From Parabacteroides faecis (GTDB lineage Bacteria > Bacteroidota > Bacteroidia > Bacteroidales > Tannerellaceae): a DNA stretch of 64,000 nucleotides. Below the pieces are notes generated by a model. That model was given only the letters and a program-made list of their open reading frames with translations. It made no database searches and was not told where the DNA came from. The stretch is taken from assembly GCF_014647375.1 (NCBI RefSeq), contig NZ_BMPB01000018.1, forward strand, positions 1-64,000, written 5' to 3'. Below, piece after piece: positions 1 through 8,009 of this stretch (positions are counted from its first letter, which is position 1; each line of letters opens with the position of its first letter). The position numbers were made by a program, and so were the translations under genes.

Positions 1-1
1 G

Positions 2-424
2 AGTAATATTTGTGCCGGGATCGGTAGAGGACAGATGTTCGTACTGGATGAACATATAGCACGACGTAGGGCAATACATCAGTTGTATACGGATTTATTG
101 AAAGATGTTCCGGGAATTACGGTTCAGCAAAATCCGTCGGAGGATTTCGATTCGAACTTCTGGCTGACCTGTATTCTGGTAGATTCGGAAAAGGCAGGCT
201 TTAGCCGTGAAGATATCCGGTTACATCTGGCAGAAGAAAATATAGAAACACGCCCTTTGTGGAAACCGATGCATCTGCAACCGGTATTTAAGCAATCACC
301 TTTTTATGGTGACGGGGCATCGGAGAGATTGTTTGATAAAGGGCTTTGTCTACCTTCCGGTCCGACACTGACGGATGATGATATTTGCAGGGTGGTGGAT
401 GAGATAAAGAGTTTGGCTAAATAA
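2..424 (+). CDS. DegT/DnrJ/EryC1/StrS-family PLP sugar aminotransferase, C-terminal part (partial)
   Basis: The reading frame is open from the window edge, so the N-terminus with the PLP-binding lysine lies outside. About 140 C-terminal residues are visible. They begin SNICAGIGRGQ, the loop that follows the active-site lysine region in sugar aminotransferases, and contain ETRPLWKPMHLQPVF and CLPSGPTLTDDDI, which are typical of the PglE/WecE-type C-terminal lobe. The family transfers an amino group to nucleotide-linked keto-sugars for capsule or O-glycan precursors. Its place next to Wzi, SLBB and Wzz genes agrees with the end of a capsule synthesis operon. The exact sugar cannot be told. The next genes converge on it from the opposite strand. 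Confidence 0.88.
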   Translation, partial: SNICAGIGRGQMFVLDEHIARRRAIHQLYTDLLKDVPGITVQQNPSEDFDSNFWLTCILVDSEKAGFSREDIRLHLAEENIETRPLWKPMHLQPVFKQSPFYGDGASERLFDKGLCLPSGPTLTDDDICRVVDEIKSLAK

Positions 425-496
425 GCTATCTTTAGTATTGTATAAACAGAAAGTCTGCTATTTCCACCCTTTTGTGAAAATAACAGACTTTTTTGC

Positions 497-799
497 TCAT
501 CCGATCAACAATTTATACAGACTCCCGATCATTCCGAAAGCCATCAGGCATAAACCGGCAATCTCTATAGGTTCGACATGGTGTTTGTCTCCCCAGTCTC
601 CCTGGACGAGAGCGATAGTATCGCCCCGATGCAAGTCAGGGTCACTTCCGTTTCCCGCATCAGAAGGGAGAGAAGGCTCAGGAGGAGCAGGCATAGGATC
701 AGGACAGGGGCAGTCACCGGCTGCCGGTTTTCGCTTGCGGGGAAAGATGATCCGGGCAAGCTGGGTGAGGAAGGTGAGGATCGTTTCAAGGTACTTCAT
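497..799 (-). CDS. Small hypothetical protein with C-terminal membrane segment
   Basis: I do not recognise a family. The 100-residue product has a hydrophobic N-terminus followed by a basic patch (FPRKRKP), a Pro/Asp-rich middle with CPCPDP, and a hydrophobic C-terminal stretch from about residue 78 to 100 that could span a membrane. It is the last gene of a minus-strand cassette after a glucosaminidase and an HU-like protein, which suggests a small membrane partner of that cassette. The A+T-rich repeat at 803-838 sits directly before its start codon. Other overlapping frames exist here, but this one fits the spacing of the cassette. Function is unknown. Confidence 0.55.
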   Translation of the reverse strand: MKYLETILTFLTQLARIIFPRKRKPAAGDCPCPDPMPAPPEPSLPSDAGNGSDPDLHRGDTIALVQGDWGDKHHVEPIEIAGLCLMAFGMIGSLYKLLIG

Positions 800-802
800 G
801 TT

Positions 803-838
803 AATTGAAAATTATAAATTGAATATTGAAAATTAAAG
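803..838 (-). repeat. A+T-rich TTTTCAAT-type repeat before a start codon
   Basis: Read on the minus strand, this stretch is a run of ATTTTCAAT-like units ending a few bases before the start at 799. Similar runs lie before the starts at 1751 and at about 10449, in the same orientation relative to the gene. It may act as an unstructured A+T-rich 5' leader, which is inference. Confidence 0.5.
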
Positions 839-1288
839 AGATGAGTCGGTTAGCTTGGTAATCGATTGAGAAATCGAGACCAGCATCCGCCTGTAGGCTT
901 CCCGGTTATCGCCGTTTACTTCGCTGATGTATTTGCTGTAACCGATTTTGAGGGCAAAAGCTGCAGGTTTGTAGCTGACGTCGGCGGCATCGGTGTAGGC
1001 GTGGCGGATCAGGCGACCATAGTCCATGAAAGAGTGTAACGGGGCGGGATACGTACGGAAGGAGAGGGAGTCGGCACTTAGTTGTGCGGAGGTCCCTGTC
1101 CACCAGACGTTCTTTTTCCCGTAAGCGGTGATACCGAAAAAGTTATGATACCGCAGGCAAAGGTCACTTTGTCCCCAACCTGTTTCGATGGCCGCTTGTG
1201 CCAGGATAACAACCGGATTGATCCGGAAAGCTTCCCCCGCCTTTTGGGCCAGGGGAAGATACTTGGTGATAAAATCCTTTTTAGTCAT
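833..1288 (-). CDS. Glucosaminidase-domain protein (peptidoglycan hydrolase family)
   Basis: The 151-residue protein is almost entirely a Flg/LytG-type N-acetylglucosaminidase domain. PVVILAQAAIETGWGQS contains the conserved glutamate of AQAAIETGWG, and HNFFGITAYG and FRTYPAPLHSFMDY are further family motifs. The family cleaves peptidoglycan glycan strands. No signal peptide is visible, so export would need a holin-like partner or lysis; the small membrane-segment protein encoded just after it is a candidate. It lies 13 bp after the HU-like gene in the same direction. This HU/hydrolase pairing is common near Bacteroidales capsule loci and may be of phage or plasmid origin. Confidence 0.85.
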   Translation of the reverse strand: MTKKDFITKYLPLAQKAGEAFRINPVVILAQAAIETGWGQSDLCLRYHNFFGITAYGKKNVWWTGTSAQLSADSLSFRTYPAPLHSFMDYGRLIRHAYTDAADVSYKPAAFALKIGYSKYISEVNGDNREAYRRMLVSISQSITKLTDSSL

Positions 1289-1301
1289 AGCCTATAGGGG
1301 A

Positions 1302-1751
1302 TTATTCGATTTCCGGTCTGTCACTGCCACCTTCTTCTTTCTTTTCTTCCGGGTCGGAGAAGGCATCGAGGCGGTCGTAACTTGTACCGGAGATCAGCTG
1401 GCGTAACATGGCGCCGGGGGTAAAGACGATACGAGGTTTCTTGAACATCATAGGGTCGAAATCTTTCAGGGTATTGGAACCCTTACTTCCGGCTACCATG
1501 CGGAAGTTACCGAATTCTCCCATTTGAATCACATTGCCGCTTTCGAGCAGCATACAGAGAACATAAATCAGACCATCGATAACCAGTTCTACTTCACCGG
1601 GTTTGGCGGTGCAATAACCGGATACCAGTTTACACAGTTTTTTGAAAGTAGTCTTCTCCATCGAACGGATCTGACCGTAATACAACTGAGCGCCTTGGGC
1701 TGCTCCTTTGCTCATGTCCTTTTTGAGGACGATTCGATACTTTAATGGCAT
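1302..1751 (-). CDS. HU-like DNA-binding protein
   Basis: The 149-residue protein matches the Bacteroidetes HU/IHF-like family. It starts MPLKYRIVLKKDM, has a helical N-terminal half, a MGEFGNFRMVAGS beta segment, KPRIVFTPGAMLRQ like the HU arm region, and an acidic tail ending GGSDRPEIE. These proteins bind DNA with little sequence preference and may compact or regulate it. The start is supported by the A+T-rich leader directly upstream and by the usual family N-terminus. It is first in the HU-glucosaminidase-small protein cassette. The same DRPEIE ending occurs in a short open frame at 23999-24127, about 22 kb away. Confidence 0.85.
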   Translation of the reverse strand: MPLKYRIVLKKDMSKGAAQGAQLYYGQIRSMEKTTFKKLCKLVSGYCTAKPGEVELVIDGLIYVLCMLLESGNVIQMGEFGNFRMVAGSKGSNTLKDFDPMMFKKPRIVFTPGAMLRQLISGTSYDRLDAFSDPEEKKEEGGSDRPEIE

Positions 1752-1793
1752 AACTTTTTAATTGAAAATTGATAATTGAAGATTGAAAATTAG
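1752..1793 (-). repeat. A+T-rich TTTTCAAT-type repeat before the HU-like gene
   Basis: On the minus strand several TTTTCAAT/TCTTCAAT units run up to the start codon of the HU-like gene. It is the second of three such leaders in the first 11 kb. Confidence 0.5.
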
Positions 1794-1995
1794 TGATGAA
1801 TTCGGAAGGAATTAACCGGTGTTTTCTCTTGAATTCATTACAAATATACGATGCTGATATAAGGTGAATGAACCGGATGGAACTCAATGAGTATTTAGGG
1901 GAACTTTTTGTTGATTTTATTTCATAATATAGTTGGTATGTCAGGATTGTTTTGTACATTTAGGGAGTGATAAAACAATTTAAAATCATATTATT

Positions 1996-2217
1996 ATGAA
2001 AGAACTATTTCAACAAAAAGCATACGGATGGCAAGAATTGGCCGTCCTTTATGCTCCGGGATTAACTCCTCATTCTGCATCGAGAAGACTTACACATTGG
2101 GTGATAATAAATAAAGAACTGTACGAACGTCTGATACGTTCCGGGTGGATTAAAGGAGTCCGTATTCTTTCTCCTTTGCAAGTTGCAATTATTGTGGATT
2201 TTTTAGGCGAACCATAA
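1996..2217 (+). CDS. DUF4248 family protein
   Basis: The 73-residue product has the DUF4248 pattern: a short N-terminus, YGWQELAVLYAPGLTPHSA, then RRLTHWVIINKELYERL and a C-terminal SPLQVAIIVDFLGEP. The family is restricted to Bacteroidetes and has no established function. Its size and helical layout resemble a small helix-turn-helix protein, which is inference. In this window it stands directly before an array of 22-bp-spaced dyads and a set of replication-type genes, so it is a candidate binder of the array. The start ATG follows an A+T-rich leader. Confidence 0.8.
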   Translation: MKELFQQKAYGWQELAVLYAPGLTPHSASRRLTHWVIINKELYERLIRSGWIKGVRILSPLQVAIIVDFLGEP

Positions 2218-2230
2218 TACCTTGTGTATG

Positions 2231-2314
2231 CAAAAAAACAATTGTTTTTGATTTCGAATACAACTGTTTTTGCTTACAAATACAATTGTTTTTGTGACTG
2301 AATACAATTGTATT
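2231..2314. repeat. Array of four dyads with exact 22-bp period (iteron-like)
   Basis: Four copies of an A-rich/T-rich dyad around the core ACAAyTGT occur, with the hexamers CAATTG, CAACTG, CAATTG and CAATTG beginning at 2239, 2261, 2283 and 2305. The first copy, at 2234-2249, is a perfect 16-bp palindrome. The constant 22-bp pitch puts all dyads on one DNA face. Placement before a helicase/primase set suggests replication iterons or a multimeric operator. The rest of the 2218-2472 gap is A+T-rich without a gene. Confidence 0.8.
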
Positions 2315-2472
2315 TTATTTAATCGATAAATTTTAATAATCAAAACGCATAAAAAGAATGAATCCTTTTTCTTTTATTCTTATATATAATGTAGGGATTT
2401 GACAACCTTCAGGCAGGAGGTGGTGTATAGGGTTGATTTACTGTATTTTATGTGTGACAAACAAACGGCATT

Positions 2473-3036
2473 ATGGAAATAGCTGAAAATGAGAATGTTT
2501 ATACGGATGTTAAGGCCTTGATCTATTTTGGAAAATCTTATTTAAAAATACCTCGTGTAATCATAGAACGGATGTCCTCATCCAATAATAGTGAACGTAT
2601 GATCGGAATAGTACATTGGTTGCTGTTTTGTTTTTGCAATTATGCCGATGGCTATGTGTCGATCAAAGGAAAACAAGAAGTTTGCCATAGAGGAGAATGC
2701 ATCATCACTTACGAAAAGTTAGCCCGGTTAATGATGGTGGATAGCCGTTCGGTCAGAAGGTATGTCCACTCGCTGGAAAAGGAATCTTTGATAGAAGTGA
2801 AACGGGTAGCAAACTGTAGCTGCTTCCGTGTTTGTGGTTATAACTGTTTTACGGCTTCGGATGTCCCTGCGGAAATACCGCAAGAGAGCAAGAGAACCAG
2901 AGTGACAAAGAAAACGGTTGAGCCGGATGCGATAGCTGCGCGAAGAGTGGAGGCCGAACTGAAGATTAGTCACGGGAATGTGCCTCGTACCGACCTTCTA
3001 AAAAACTGCTGTGAATATGGAAAAGAATGTAATTGA
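2473..3036 (+). CDS. Winged-helix-like replication-associated protein
   Basis: The 187-residue protein has no family name that I can give with certainty. Residues of about 20-60 resemble the N-terminal domain of plasmid or phage replication adaptors (KIPRVIIERM, RMIGIVHWLLF). Residues of about 75-115 (CIITYEKLARLMMVDSRSVRRYVHSLEKESLIEV) read as a winged helix-turn-helix, here quoted in pieces: CIITYEKLARLM, then DSRSVRRYVHSLEKESL. The C-terminal 60 residues are basic and probably flexible. Its end overlaps the DnaB-like helicase gene by 20-26 bp, so the two are likely translated together. A helicase loader or origin-binding role, acting on the nearby dyad array, is plausible but unproven. Confidence 0.65.
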   Translation: MEIAENENVYTDVKALIYFGKSYLKIPRVIIERMSSSNNSERMIGIVHWLLFCFCNYADGYVSIKGKQEVCHRGECIITYEKLARLMMVDSRSVRRYVHSLEKESLIEVKRVANCSCFRVCGYNCFTASDVPAEIPQESKRTRVTKKTVEPDAIAARRVEAELKISHGNVPRTDLLKNCCEYGKECN

Positions 3037-4363
3037 AAGGGCTTTGCTCTGTTCTTTGTTTCTGGACCAGGTGGCGATTCTGGAAGTGGTCGGGTTGTTG
3101 CGTCCGGAGATGTTTTCCGATCCGGATCATGGGTTTATTTACGAGGCTTTTACCGATTTGTTTAATCGGAATAAACGTCCTGACCTGATCCTGGTGGAAG
3201 AGGAAATGAAAAAGAAAGACCCGGAGCGTTACCTGAAGATGGGAGGCATAGCGTACTTGTCGGATGGAATGGAGACGGTTCGCCTGGAATATAATGCCGT
3301 TGAGTATGCGCGCGAAATCCTTCGTCATTATCTGTTGGCTTGTATGCACAAACTGTTTGTACAAAAAGCATCGGAATGCCTGCAATACGGTACGGACTAC
3401 CAGAAAGTGATAGAAGACTGCGAGCGCGATTTACTGCGTTTGCGAATGGATAATTCGGAGTCAGACTCGCTTCAGCCGCTTAGTGAAGTGATGAAACAAT
3501 CTATAGACATTCATCTCGACCGGATGAGCCATAAGGACGATCCGGTGCGCATGCTGACCGGTATCAGCGGGCTGGACGGACTGACGGGAGGACTTTACCG
3601 GAAAGAAGTGCTGGTGTTGGGCGGTCTTCCGAGCGATGGAAAGACGGCGTTGGCGATGTTTATGGCGATGAATTTGGCTTGCAAGGGGAAGCATGTGCTT
3701 CATTTTAGTTTTGAAATGACCGGGGATCAGACTGCCGCTCGTTTTTTTGCCGGTTATGCCGATGTGGAGGCAGCCCGACTGCGTATCGGGGGACTTCGTG
3801 AGGAGGATATCGATCGGATGAAACGGTATGCCTCCGGTATGGAAAGAATGCCTTATTATTTTGCGAATGTTTCTTCTATGAGCCTCGAGGCATTGCGGGC
3901 GGAGGTGATGCTCCGGAGCCGGAAGGGCGAATGCGATGCTGTCGTGATCGATTACCTGCATACACTTGCTCCACCGACGAAAAAGGGGGAGACGCAGGAG
4001 TCTGTGATCCGTAATACCATAACGGCATTGAAACGTATTGCAGTGGAGGCTAATTGTGCCATGTTGGTCGTTTCGCAGTTGAACCGCGAGGTGTTGAAAC
4101 GTGCTGAGAATGGTTTTGTTCCGATGATGAGCGATTTACGTGATTCGGGAGCCATTGAGTTTGTGGCGGATTGTGTGGTGATCATCAATCGTCCGGAACG
4201 TTTCGAGAAGAATCTGGACAAATACGGAGAGAATGCCTCACACCTGGTCAAGTTGTATGTCCTGAAAAATCGTAACGGATCGACAGGTATTGCCGAACTA
4301 TACAGGAATGATACCTATACGTCTTTTGTGAATCCGGGTGGTAACTTACATTTTGAAGATTGA
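3011..4363 (+). CDS. DnaB-like replicative helicase
   Basis: The 450-residue protein has the DnaB layout. An N-terminal DnaB_N-like helical domain covers roughly residues 5-110 (IERALLCSLFLDQVAILEVV), and a RecA-type ATPase domain runs from about 180. Walker A is GLPSDGKT with Lys at about 211; VVIDYLHTLAP is Walker B; VSQLNREV and SDLRDSGAIEFVAD are conserved later motifs. The family unwinds DNA as a hexamer at replication forks. The frame opens with GTG at 3011; an ATG at 3017 is an alternative. Its stop overlaps the primase start. It is more divergent than a chromosomal DnaB would be, which suits a plasmid- or phage-derived module. Confidence 0.9.
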   Translation: MNMEKNVIERALLCSLFLDQVAILEVVGLLRPEMFSDPDHGFIYEAFTDLFNRNKRPDLILVEEEMKKKDPERYLKMGGIAYLSDGMETVRLEYNAVEYAREILRHYLLACMHKLFVQKASECLQYGTDYQKVIEDCERDLLRLRMDNSESDSLQPLSEVMKQSIDIHLDRMSHKDDPVRMLTGISGLDGLTGGLYRKEVLVLGGLPSDGKTALAMFMAMNLACKGKHVLHFSFEMTGDQTAARFFAGYADVEAARLRIGGLREEDIDRMKRYASGMERMPYYFANVSSMSLEALRAEVMLRSRKGECDAVVIDYLHTLAPPTKKGETQESVIRNTITALKRIAVEANCAMLVVSQLNREVLKRAENGFVPMMSDLRDSGAIEFVADCVVIINRPERFEKNLDKYGENASHLVKLYVLKNRNGSTGIAELYRNDTYTSFVNPGGNLHFED

Positions 4364-5832
4364 TGAACAGACTGGAAATTTCATCATTCAAGGAACGGGT
4401 TGATCTGGTAAAGGTGGTCGGCCATTTCCTGACACTCGAAAAGAAAGGGGCGGCTTATCTGGGATTGTGTCCTTTCCATGACGATCATCATCCCTCGTTG
4501 CGGGTAGATCCGGTAAAAGGGGTATACCACTGTTTTAGTTGCGGGGCAGGAGGGGACGTTTTTCGTTTTGTACAGGAAAAGGAAGGATGCGGTTTTAGTG
4601 AGGCGGTCCGTATCTGTGCGGATATCTGTCGTTTGTCCGTTCCCGTACCTGATGCGGGAGTACGGAAGCTGGTAAAGCAACCGGCCGGAAAGGATAGTTC
4701 CCGTGCGGTTTCACATCTGGTGAAGAGGCAGGCTGTTGCTCCTACGGTTGAAGAGAATCGACAGTATGGGCAGACGTTACTGCTGTATGATCCGGGGATG
4801 GAAGAGTTGGTGAAGACGTATGTTGCTTTTGGAGTGGGTATTGCACCGGCTGTCGTGCCGGATGCCTGGAAGTTTACACGCGGGCGGATTGTCTTCCCGA
4901 TTCATAATGCCGGAGGGGAATTGGTCGCTTTTGCAGCCCGTTACAAGGGGGAATTGCCTTCCAAAAAGATCGCAAAGTATCTGAATAGTGAGACCTGTAC
5001 TATTTATAAAAAAGATGAATTACTTTATGGTTGGCACCGAGCGGTAGAGACTGTGCGTGAAACAGGAGTGGTTTTCCTGACTGAAGGATATAAGGATACG
5101 TTGGCGATGCATGCGGCTGGTTTTACTAATACGGTTGCTATATGTGGCACGAATTTGTCGGAACATCATATTGCCATGCTTCGGAAGGTGACTTCTACGG
5201 TTTGTTTGTTTCTGGATGCCGACGAAGCAGGACGGAAGACGGTGGCGGAGGTTATTCCAAAACTGTATAAAGCCGGTTTGCAAGTGGTGGATATACTTCC
5301 GGAAAGCGGAAAGGATGCGGATGAGATGTTCCGCCTGATGGGGCGTGAGGTATTTATCCGGTGGGTGAAAAAAGGGATGCTATCTCCGGCGAGACGGAGA
5401 GCGGAGTCGTTGTTGGTTGCTGCCTGTCACCGTTGGCCGGATACATGTTGCCTGACGGAAGAAGGGGAAGAAGTTCTTTATGTGGATAGTATCCGGAAGA
5501 TTCTTTCCTGTGACGATTTGTTACCGGGAGATAGTCTGGTATCTTTGCCTGATGCAGAACTGCAAAGCCTCCGGGCGGAGGATAAAGAGCTGGATAAACA
5601 GTATGCTTTGCATACGGATCCGCTGCATAGTGACCGGGTGCGTCGCAGTGAATTGGTCCGTTATCTTTTTCTGGGTTATTTGGAGGTACGCCTGGTTGAC
5701 CGTGTCCGGCAGGACCTCTATCGTTTATCCCATACTTTTGCCGATGAAGAGTCGCGTGTTCTTTTATTATCTGATTTACAGTATCAACGAAATTATTTAA
5801 GTAGCGTCTCCTGTGAATTGGGCAGGAGATAA
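4363..5832 (+). CDS. CHC2 zinc-finger / TOPRIM primase (DnaG-like)
   Basis: Residues 36-60 form a CHC2 zinc finger: C36-x2-H39 and C57-x2-C60, with CPFHDDHHPSL and CFSCGAGGDVF. A TOPRIM domain follows at about 215-315, with VVFLTEGYKDTLAMH supplying the catalytic Glu and CLFLDADEAG the DxD-like acidic pair. DnaG-type primases make RNA primers for replication. About 150 C-terminal residues are not recognisable and may contact the helicase. The ATG at 4363 overlaps the helicase stop (TGATG), so the pair is translationally coupled. With the upstream helicase, winged-helix protein and dyad array it forms a compact replication set without visible recombinase or transfer genes. Confidence 0.9.
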   Translation: MNRLEISSFKERVDLVKVVGHFLTLEKKGAAYLGLCPFHDDHHPSLRVDPVKGVYHCFSCGAGGDVFRFVQEKEGCGFSEAVRICADICRLSVPVPDAGVRKLVKQPAGKDSSRAVSHLVKRQAVAPTVEENRQYGQTLLLYDPGMEELVKTYVAFGVGIAPAVVPDAWKFTRGRIVFPIHNAGGELVAFAARYKGELPSKKIAKYLNSETCTIYKKDELLYGWHRAVETVRETGVVFLTEGYKDTLAMHAAGFTNTVAICGTNLSEHHIAMLRKVTSTVCLFLDADEAGRKTVAEVIPKLYKAGLQVVDILPESGKDADEMFRLMGREVFIRWVKKGMLSPARRRAESLLVAACHRWPDTCCLTEEGEEVLYVDSIRKILSCDDLLPGDSLVSLPDAELQSLRAEDKELDKQYALHTDPLHSDRVRRSELVRYLFLGYLEVRLVDRVRQDLYRLSHTFADEESRVLLLSDLQYQRNYLSSVSCELGRR

Positions 5833-5860
5833 TCAGCATCTTATTTTATATCTGAAATAA

Positions 5861-7324
5861 ATGAAAATAATATCAGACTTAATTCTTTTGGGAAGTATGT
5901 GTATACTTCCTTTAACTTCTTATGCTCAGTTTACCAAAGGTTTGAGCTACCGGGCGGAGACTGGCGTCAGTTTTAGCGGAGGGGAACATACACCTTTCTG
6001 GCTGACAGCGAACAAACAAGGTCTTTCCTCTATCGAAAAGAATAACGGTTATCTGCGTGCCGGGATTTTCCGGGAGATGGAAGAGGATAAACGCTTTTCG
6101 TATGCTTTCGGGGCGGATCTGGCTGTAGCCTATAATTTTACGTCGACATTCATTGTTCAGCAATTATATGCCGATTTGAAATATCGCTGCCTGGGACTGA
6201 GTATAGGTAGTAAGGAACGGTATAGTGAATTCAATAATCCGCTTTTAAGTAGCGGGGGATTGACGTTTTCGGGGAATGCCCGACCGATTCCGCAAGTGCG
6301 TATCGGTATTCCGGAATATACCGTTGTACCGGGGACGAAAGGGTGGCTGGCCTTCAAAGGGCATGTTGCTTATGGCATGTTTACGGATGATGGTTGGCAG
6401 AAGGATTTCGTAGTTCCGGGGAATAAATATACGGAACATGTGCTTTATCATTCCAAAGATCTGTATGTGAAGGTTGGCAATCGGGAGAAACTCCCACTGA
6501 TCTTTGAAGGAGGACTGGAGATGGCTGCACAGTTTGGAGGGAATGCGTTTAGAGGGAATGAAAAGATTGATATGCCGAATGGGATAAAGGATTTCTTTAA
6601 AGTGTTTATTCCGAGCGGAGGTGGTAGTGATACTCCAATGGGAGAGCAAACGAATATCTATGGCAACCATTTGGGTAGTTGGAATTTTTCACTCACCTGG
6701 TATGCTCCGCAGGACTGGACGGTTCGCCCTTATTATGAACATTATTTTGAGGATCATTCACAGATGTTCGGGGAATATGGCTGGAAGGACTGCCTGGCTG
6801 GGATAGAAATAACGTTTCCTGAAAATCCTATCGTTAGCAGTTTTGTTTACGAATATATTTCAACAAAGGATCAGACAGGTCCTGTTTATTGGGATCATAC
6901 ACCGGAGATACCGGAACAGGTGAGTGGATCTGATAATTATTATAATCATGGTATCTACACCGGCTGGCAACATTGGGGAATGGGTATTGGAAATCCTCTT
7001 ATAATGTCTCCTATATATAATGAGGATGGGAGCATCAGTTTTAAAAGTTCACGTATGCAAGGACATCATTTGGGAATAATGGGAAATCCTTGTGCCGATT
7101 TGCAATACCGTGTCCTTTTATCCGTTACACGTAATTGGGGAACCTATGCATTGCCATTTTATGAAATCAAAAAGAACGGAAACGCTTTAGCCGAATTAAA
7201 ATATACTCCCCATAAGTTGAAAGGCTGGGATTTTACCGCATCATTGGGACTAGACCGAGGTGCTATGTTGGGTAAAAGTGTCGGTGGAATGTTAACAATC
7301 AGAAAAACAGGATGGATACGATGA
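5861..7324 (+). CDS. Wzi-family capsule assembly outer-membrane protein
   Basis: A signal peptide ending SYA before QF opens the 487-residue protein. The mature part is rich in alternating beta strands with aromatic girdles, and the family pattern HTPFWLTANKQG near the N-terminus plus FSLTWYAPQDWTVRPYYEHYFED and GIYTGWQHWGMGIGNPL are typical of the Bacteroidetes capsule assembly Wzi family. Wzi proteins sit in the outer membrane and help attach capsular polysaccharide to the cell surface. The gene is followed with a 4-bp ATGA overlap by a small lipoprotein, then by SLBB export and Wzz genes, which agrees with a capsule role. The barrel lacks an obvious C-terminal Phe, ending GWIR. Confidence 0.85.
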   Translation: MKIISDLILLGSMCILPLTSYAQFTKGLSYRAETGVSFSGGEHTPFWLTANKQGLSSIEKNNGYLRAGIFREMEEDKRFSYAFGADLAVAYNFTSTFIVQQLYADLKYRCLGLSIGSKERYSEFNNPLLSSGGLTFSGNARPIPQVRIGIPEYTVVPGTKGWLAFKGHVAYGMFTDDGWQKDFVVPGNKYTEHVLYHSKDLYVKVGNREKLPLIFEGGLEMAAQFGGNAFRGNEKIDMPNGIKDFFKVFIPSGGGSDTPMGEQTNIYGNHLGSWNFSLTWYAPQDWTVRPYYEHYFEDHSQMFGEYGWKDCLAGIEITFPENPIVSSFVYEYISTKDQTGPVYWDHTPEIPEQVSGSDNYYNHGIYTGWQHWGMGIGNPLIMSPIYNEDGSISFKSSRMQGHHLGIMGNPCADLQYRVLLSVTRNWGTYALPFYEIKKNGNALAELKYTPHKLKGWDFTASLGLDRGAMLGKSVGGMLTIRKTGWIR

Positions 7325-7701
7325 AAAGATATATAATAGCCGTGCTACTAATGTTGATAGTTAGCGCTTGCGGAAAAATGCCGATTAACGGAGACCTGGA
7401 TGGTCGTTGGCAAATTATGAAGATAGAATATGTTTCCGGAGAAGAAGAAACACCGGAACGGGCTTATTATAGTGTGGCATTGCATACGATCAACCTGATG
7501 CAAGTCGGTGTTACGAGCCAAACAGGAAATATGGAATATACCGGAGATTCGCTATTTGTCGAAATGCCGGTCAGTAAAATTGAAGATCTATTGCCTTTCG
7601 GCATGAATGATACGAAGCAACGTTTCGGAGTAAAAGAATTAACGTCGAAACATCTGGTATTACAATCGGATTATGCTCGGTTGGAGTTCAGAAAGTTTTG
7701 A
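7321..7701 (+). CDS. Small lipoprotein, lipocalin-like
   Basis: MKRYIIAVLLMLIVSACGK is a lipoprotein signal with lipobox VSAC and Cys17. The mature part of about 110 residues opens LDGRWQIMKIEYVSG, a pattern of lipocalin-like domains, and continues as beta strands to the end. The start at 7321 is chosen because it lies behind the signal and overlaps the Wzi stop by ATGA; an ATG at 7312 would add three residues. It is probably translated together with Wzi and placed at the inner face of the outer membrane. Its exact role is unknown. Confidence 0.75.
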   Translation: MKRYIIAVLLMLIVSACGKMPINGDLDGRWQIMKIEYVSGEEETPERAYYSVALHTINLMQVGVTSQTGNMEYTGDSLFVEMPVSKIEDLLPFGMNDTKQRFGVKELTSKHLVLQSDYARLEFRKF

Positions 7702-7751
7702 TTCAGAATTTATCAAAATTGAACTATCCTATAATCAAAGTGACATGACTA

Positions 7752-7923
7752 TTACAGGTTCATTTGCCGTTGGTTTTAACCAACGGTCTACAGATTGTAT
7801 CCCTTTTTTGGCTTTAGCCGCATTTCTCTTAAATAGCGAGACCGTTTAAAATGGGACTAAAGTCCAATGAGATAGATCATTTACCAATCCGTCAGCTGAA
7901 GCAGACGGCAAATGAACCTGTAA
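7752..7923. repeat. REP-like palindromic element with 19-bp inverted ends
   Basis: The ends at 7752-7770 and 7905-7923 are perfect 19-bp inverted repeats (TTACAGGTTCATTTGCCGT and complement). Inside are smaller hairpins: CCGTTGGTT/AACCAACGG at 7768-7787, GGCTTTAGCC near 7810 and GGACTAAAGTCC near 7855. This composite of nested palindromes in an intergenic gap is typical of REP/BIME-type elements. It fills the space between the lipoprotein and the SLBB gene. Confidence 0.75.
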
Positions 7924-8009
7924 CTAAGTATGTCTTATTGATGACTGAGACTTATGCTCAGATAGGTTCACTTCTTTCTAATCTTGAAATAACAAAAACA
8001 AATAACAAT

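Noticed and set aside
2231-2314. CRISPR array
   Set aside because: The units follow at 22 bp with only about 6 bp between dyads, there are no spacer-like unique segments and no cas genes.
3461-3961. Reverse-strand frame over the helicase gene
   Set aside because: It is a shadow of the DnaB-like gene, with no motif, start context or partner.
7851-8009. N-terminal extension of the SLBB export protein
   Set aside because: The extra 53 residues are coded by the REP-like element and would bury the signal peptide that starts at 8010.
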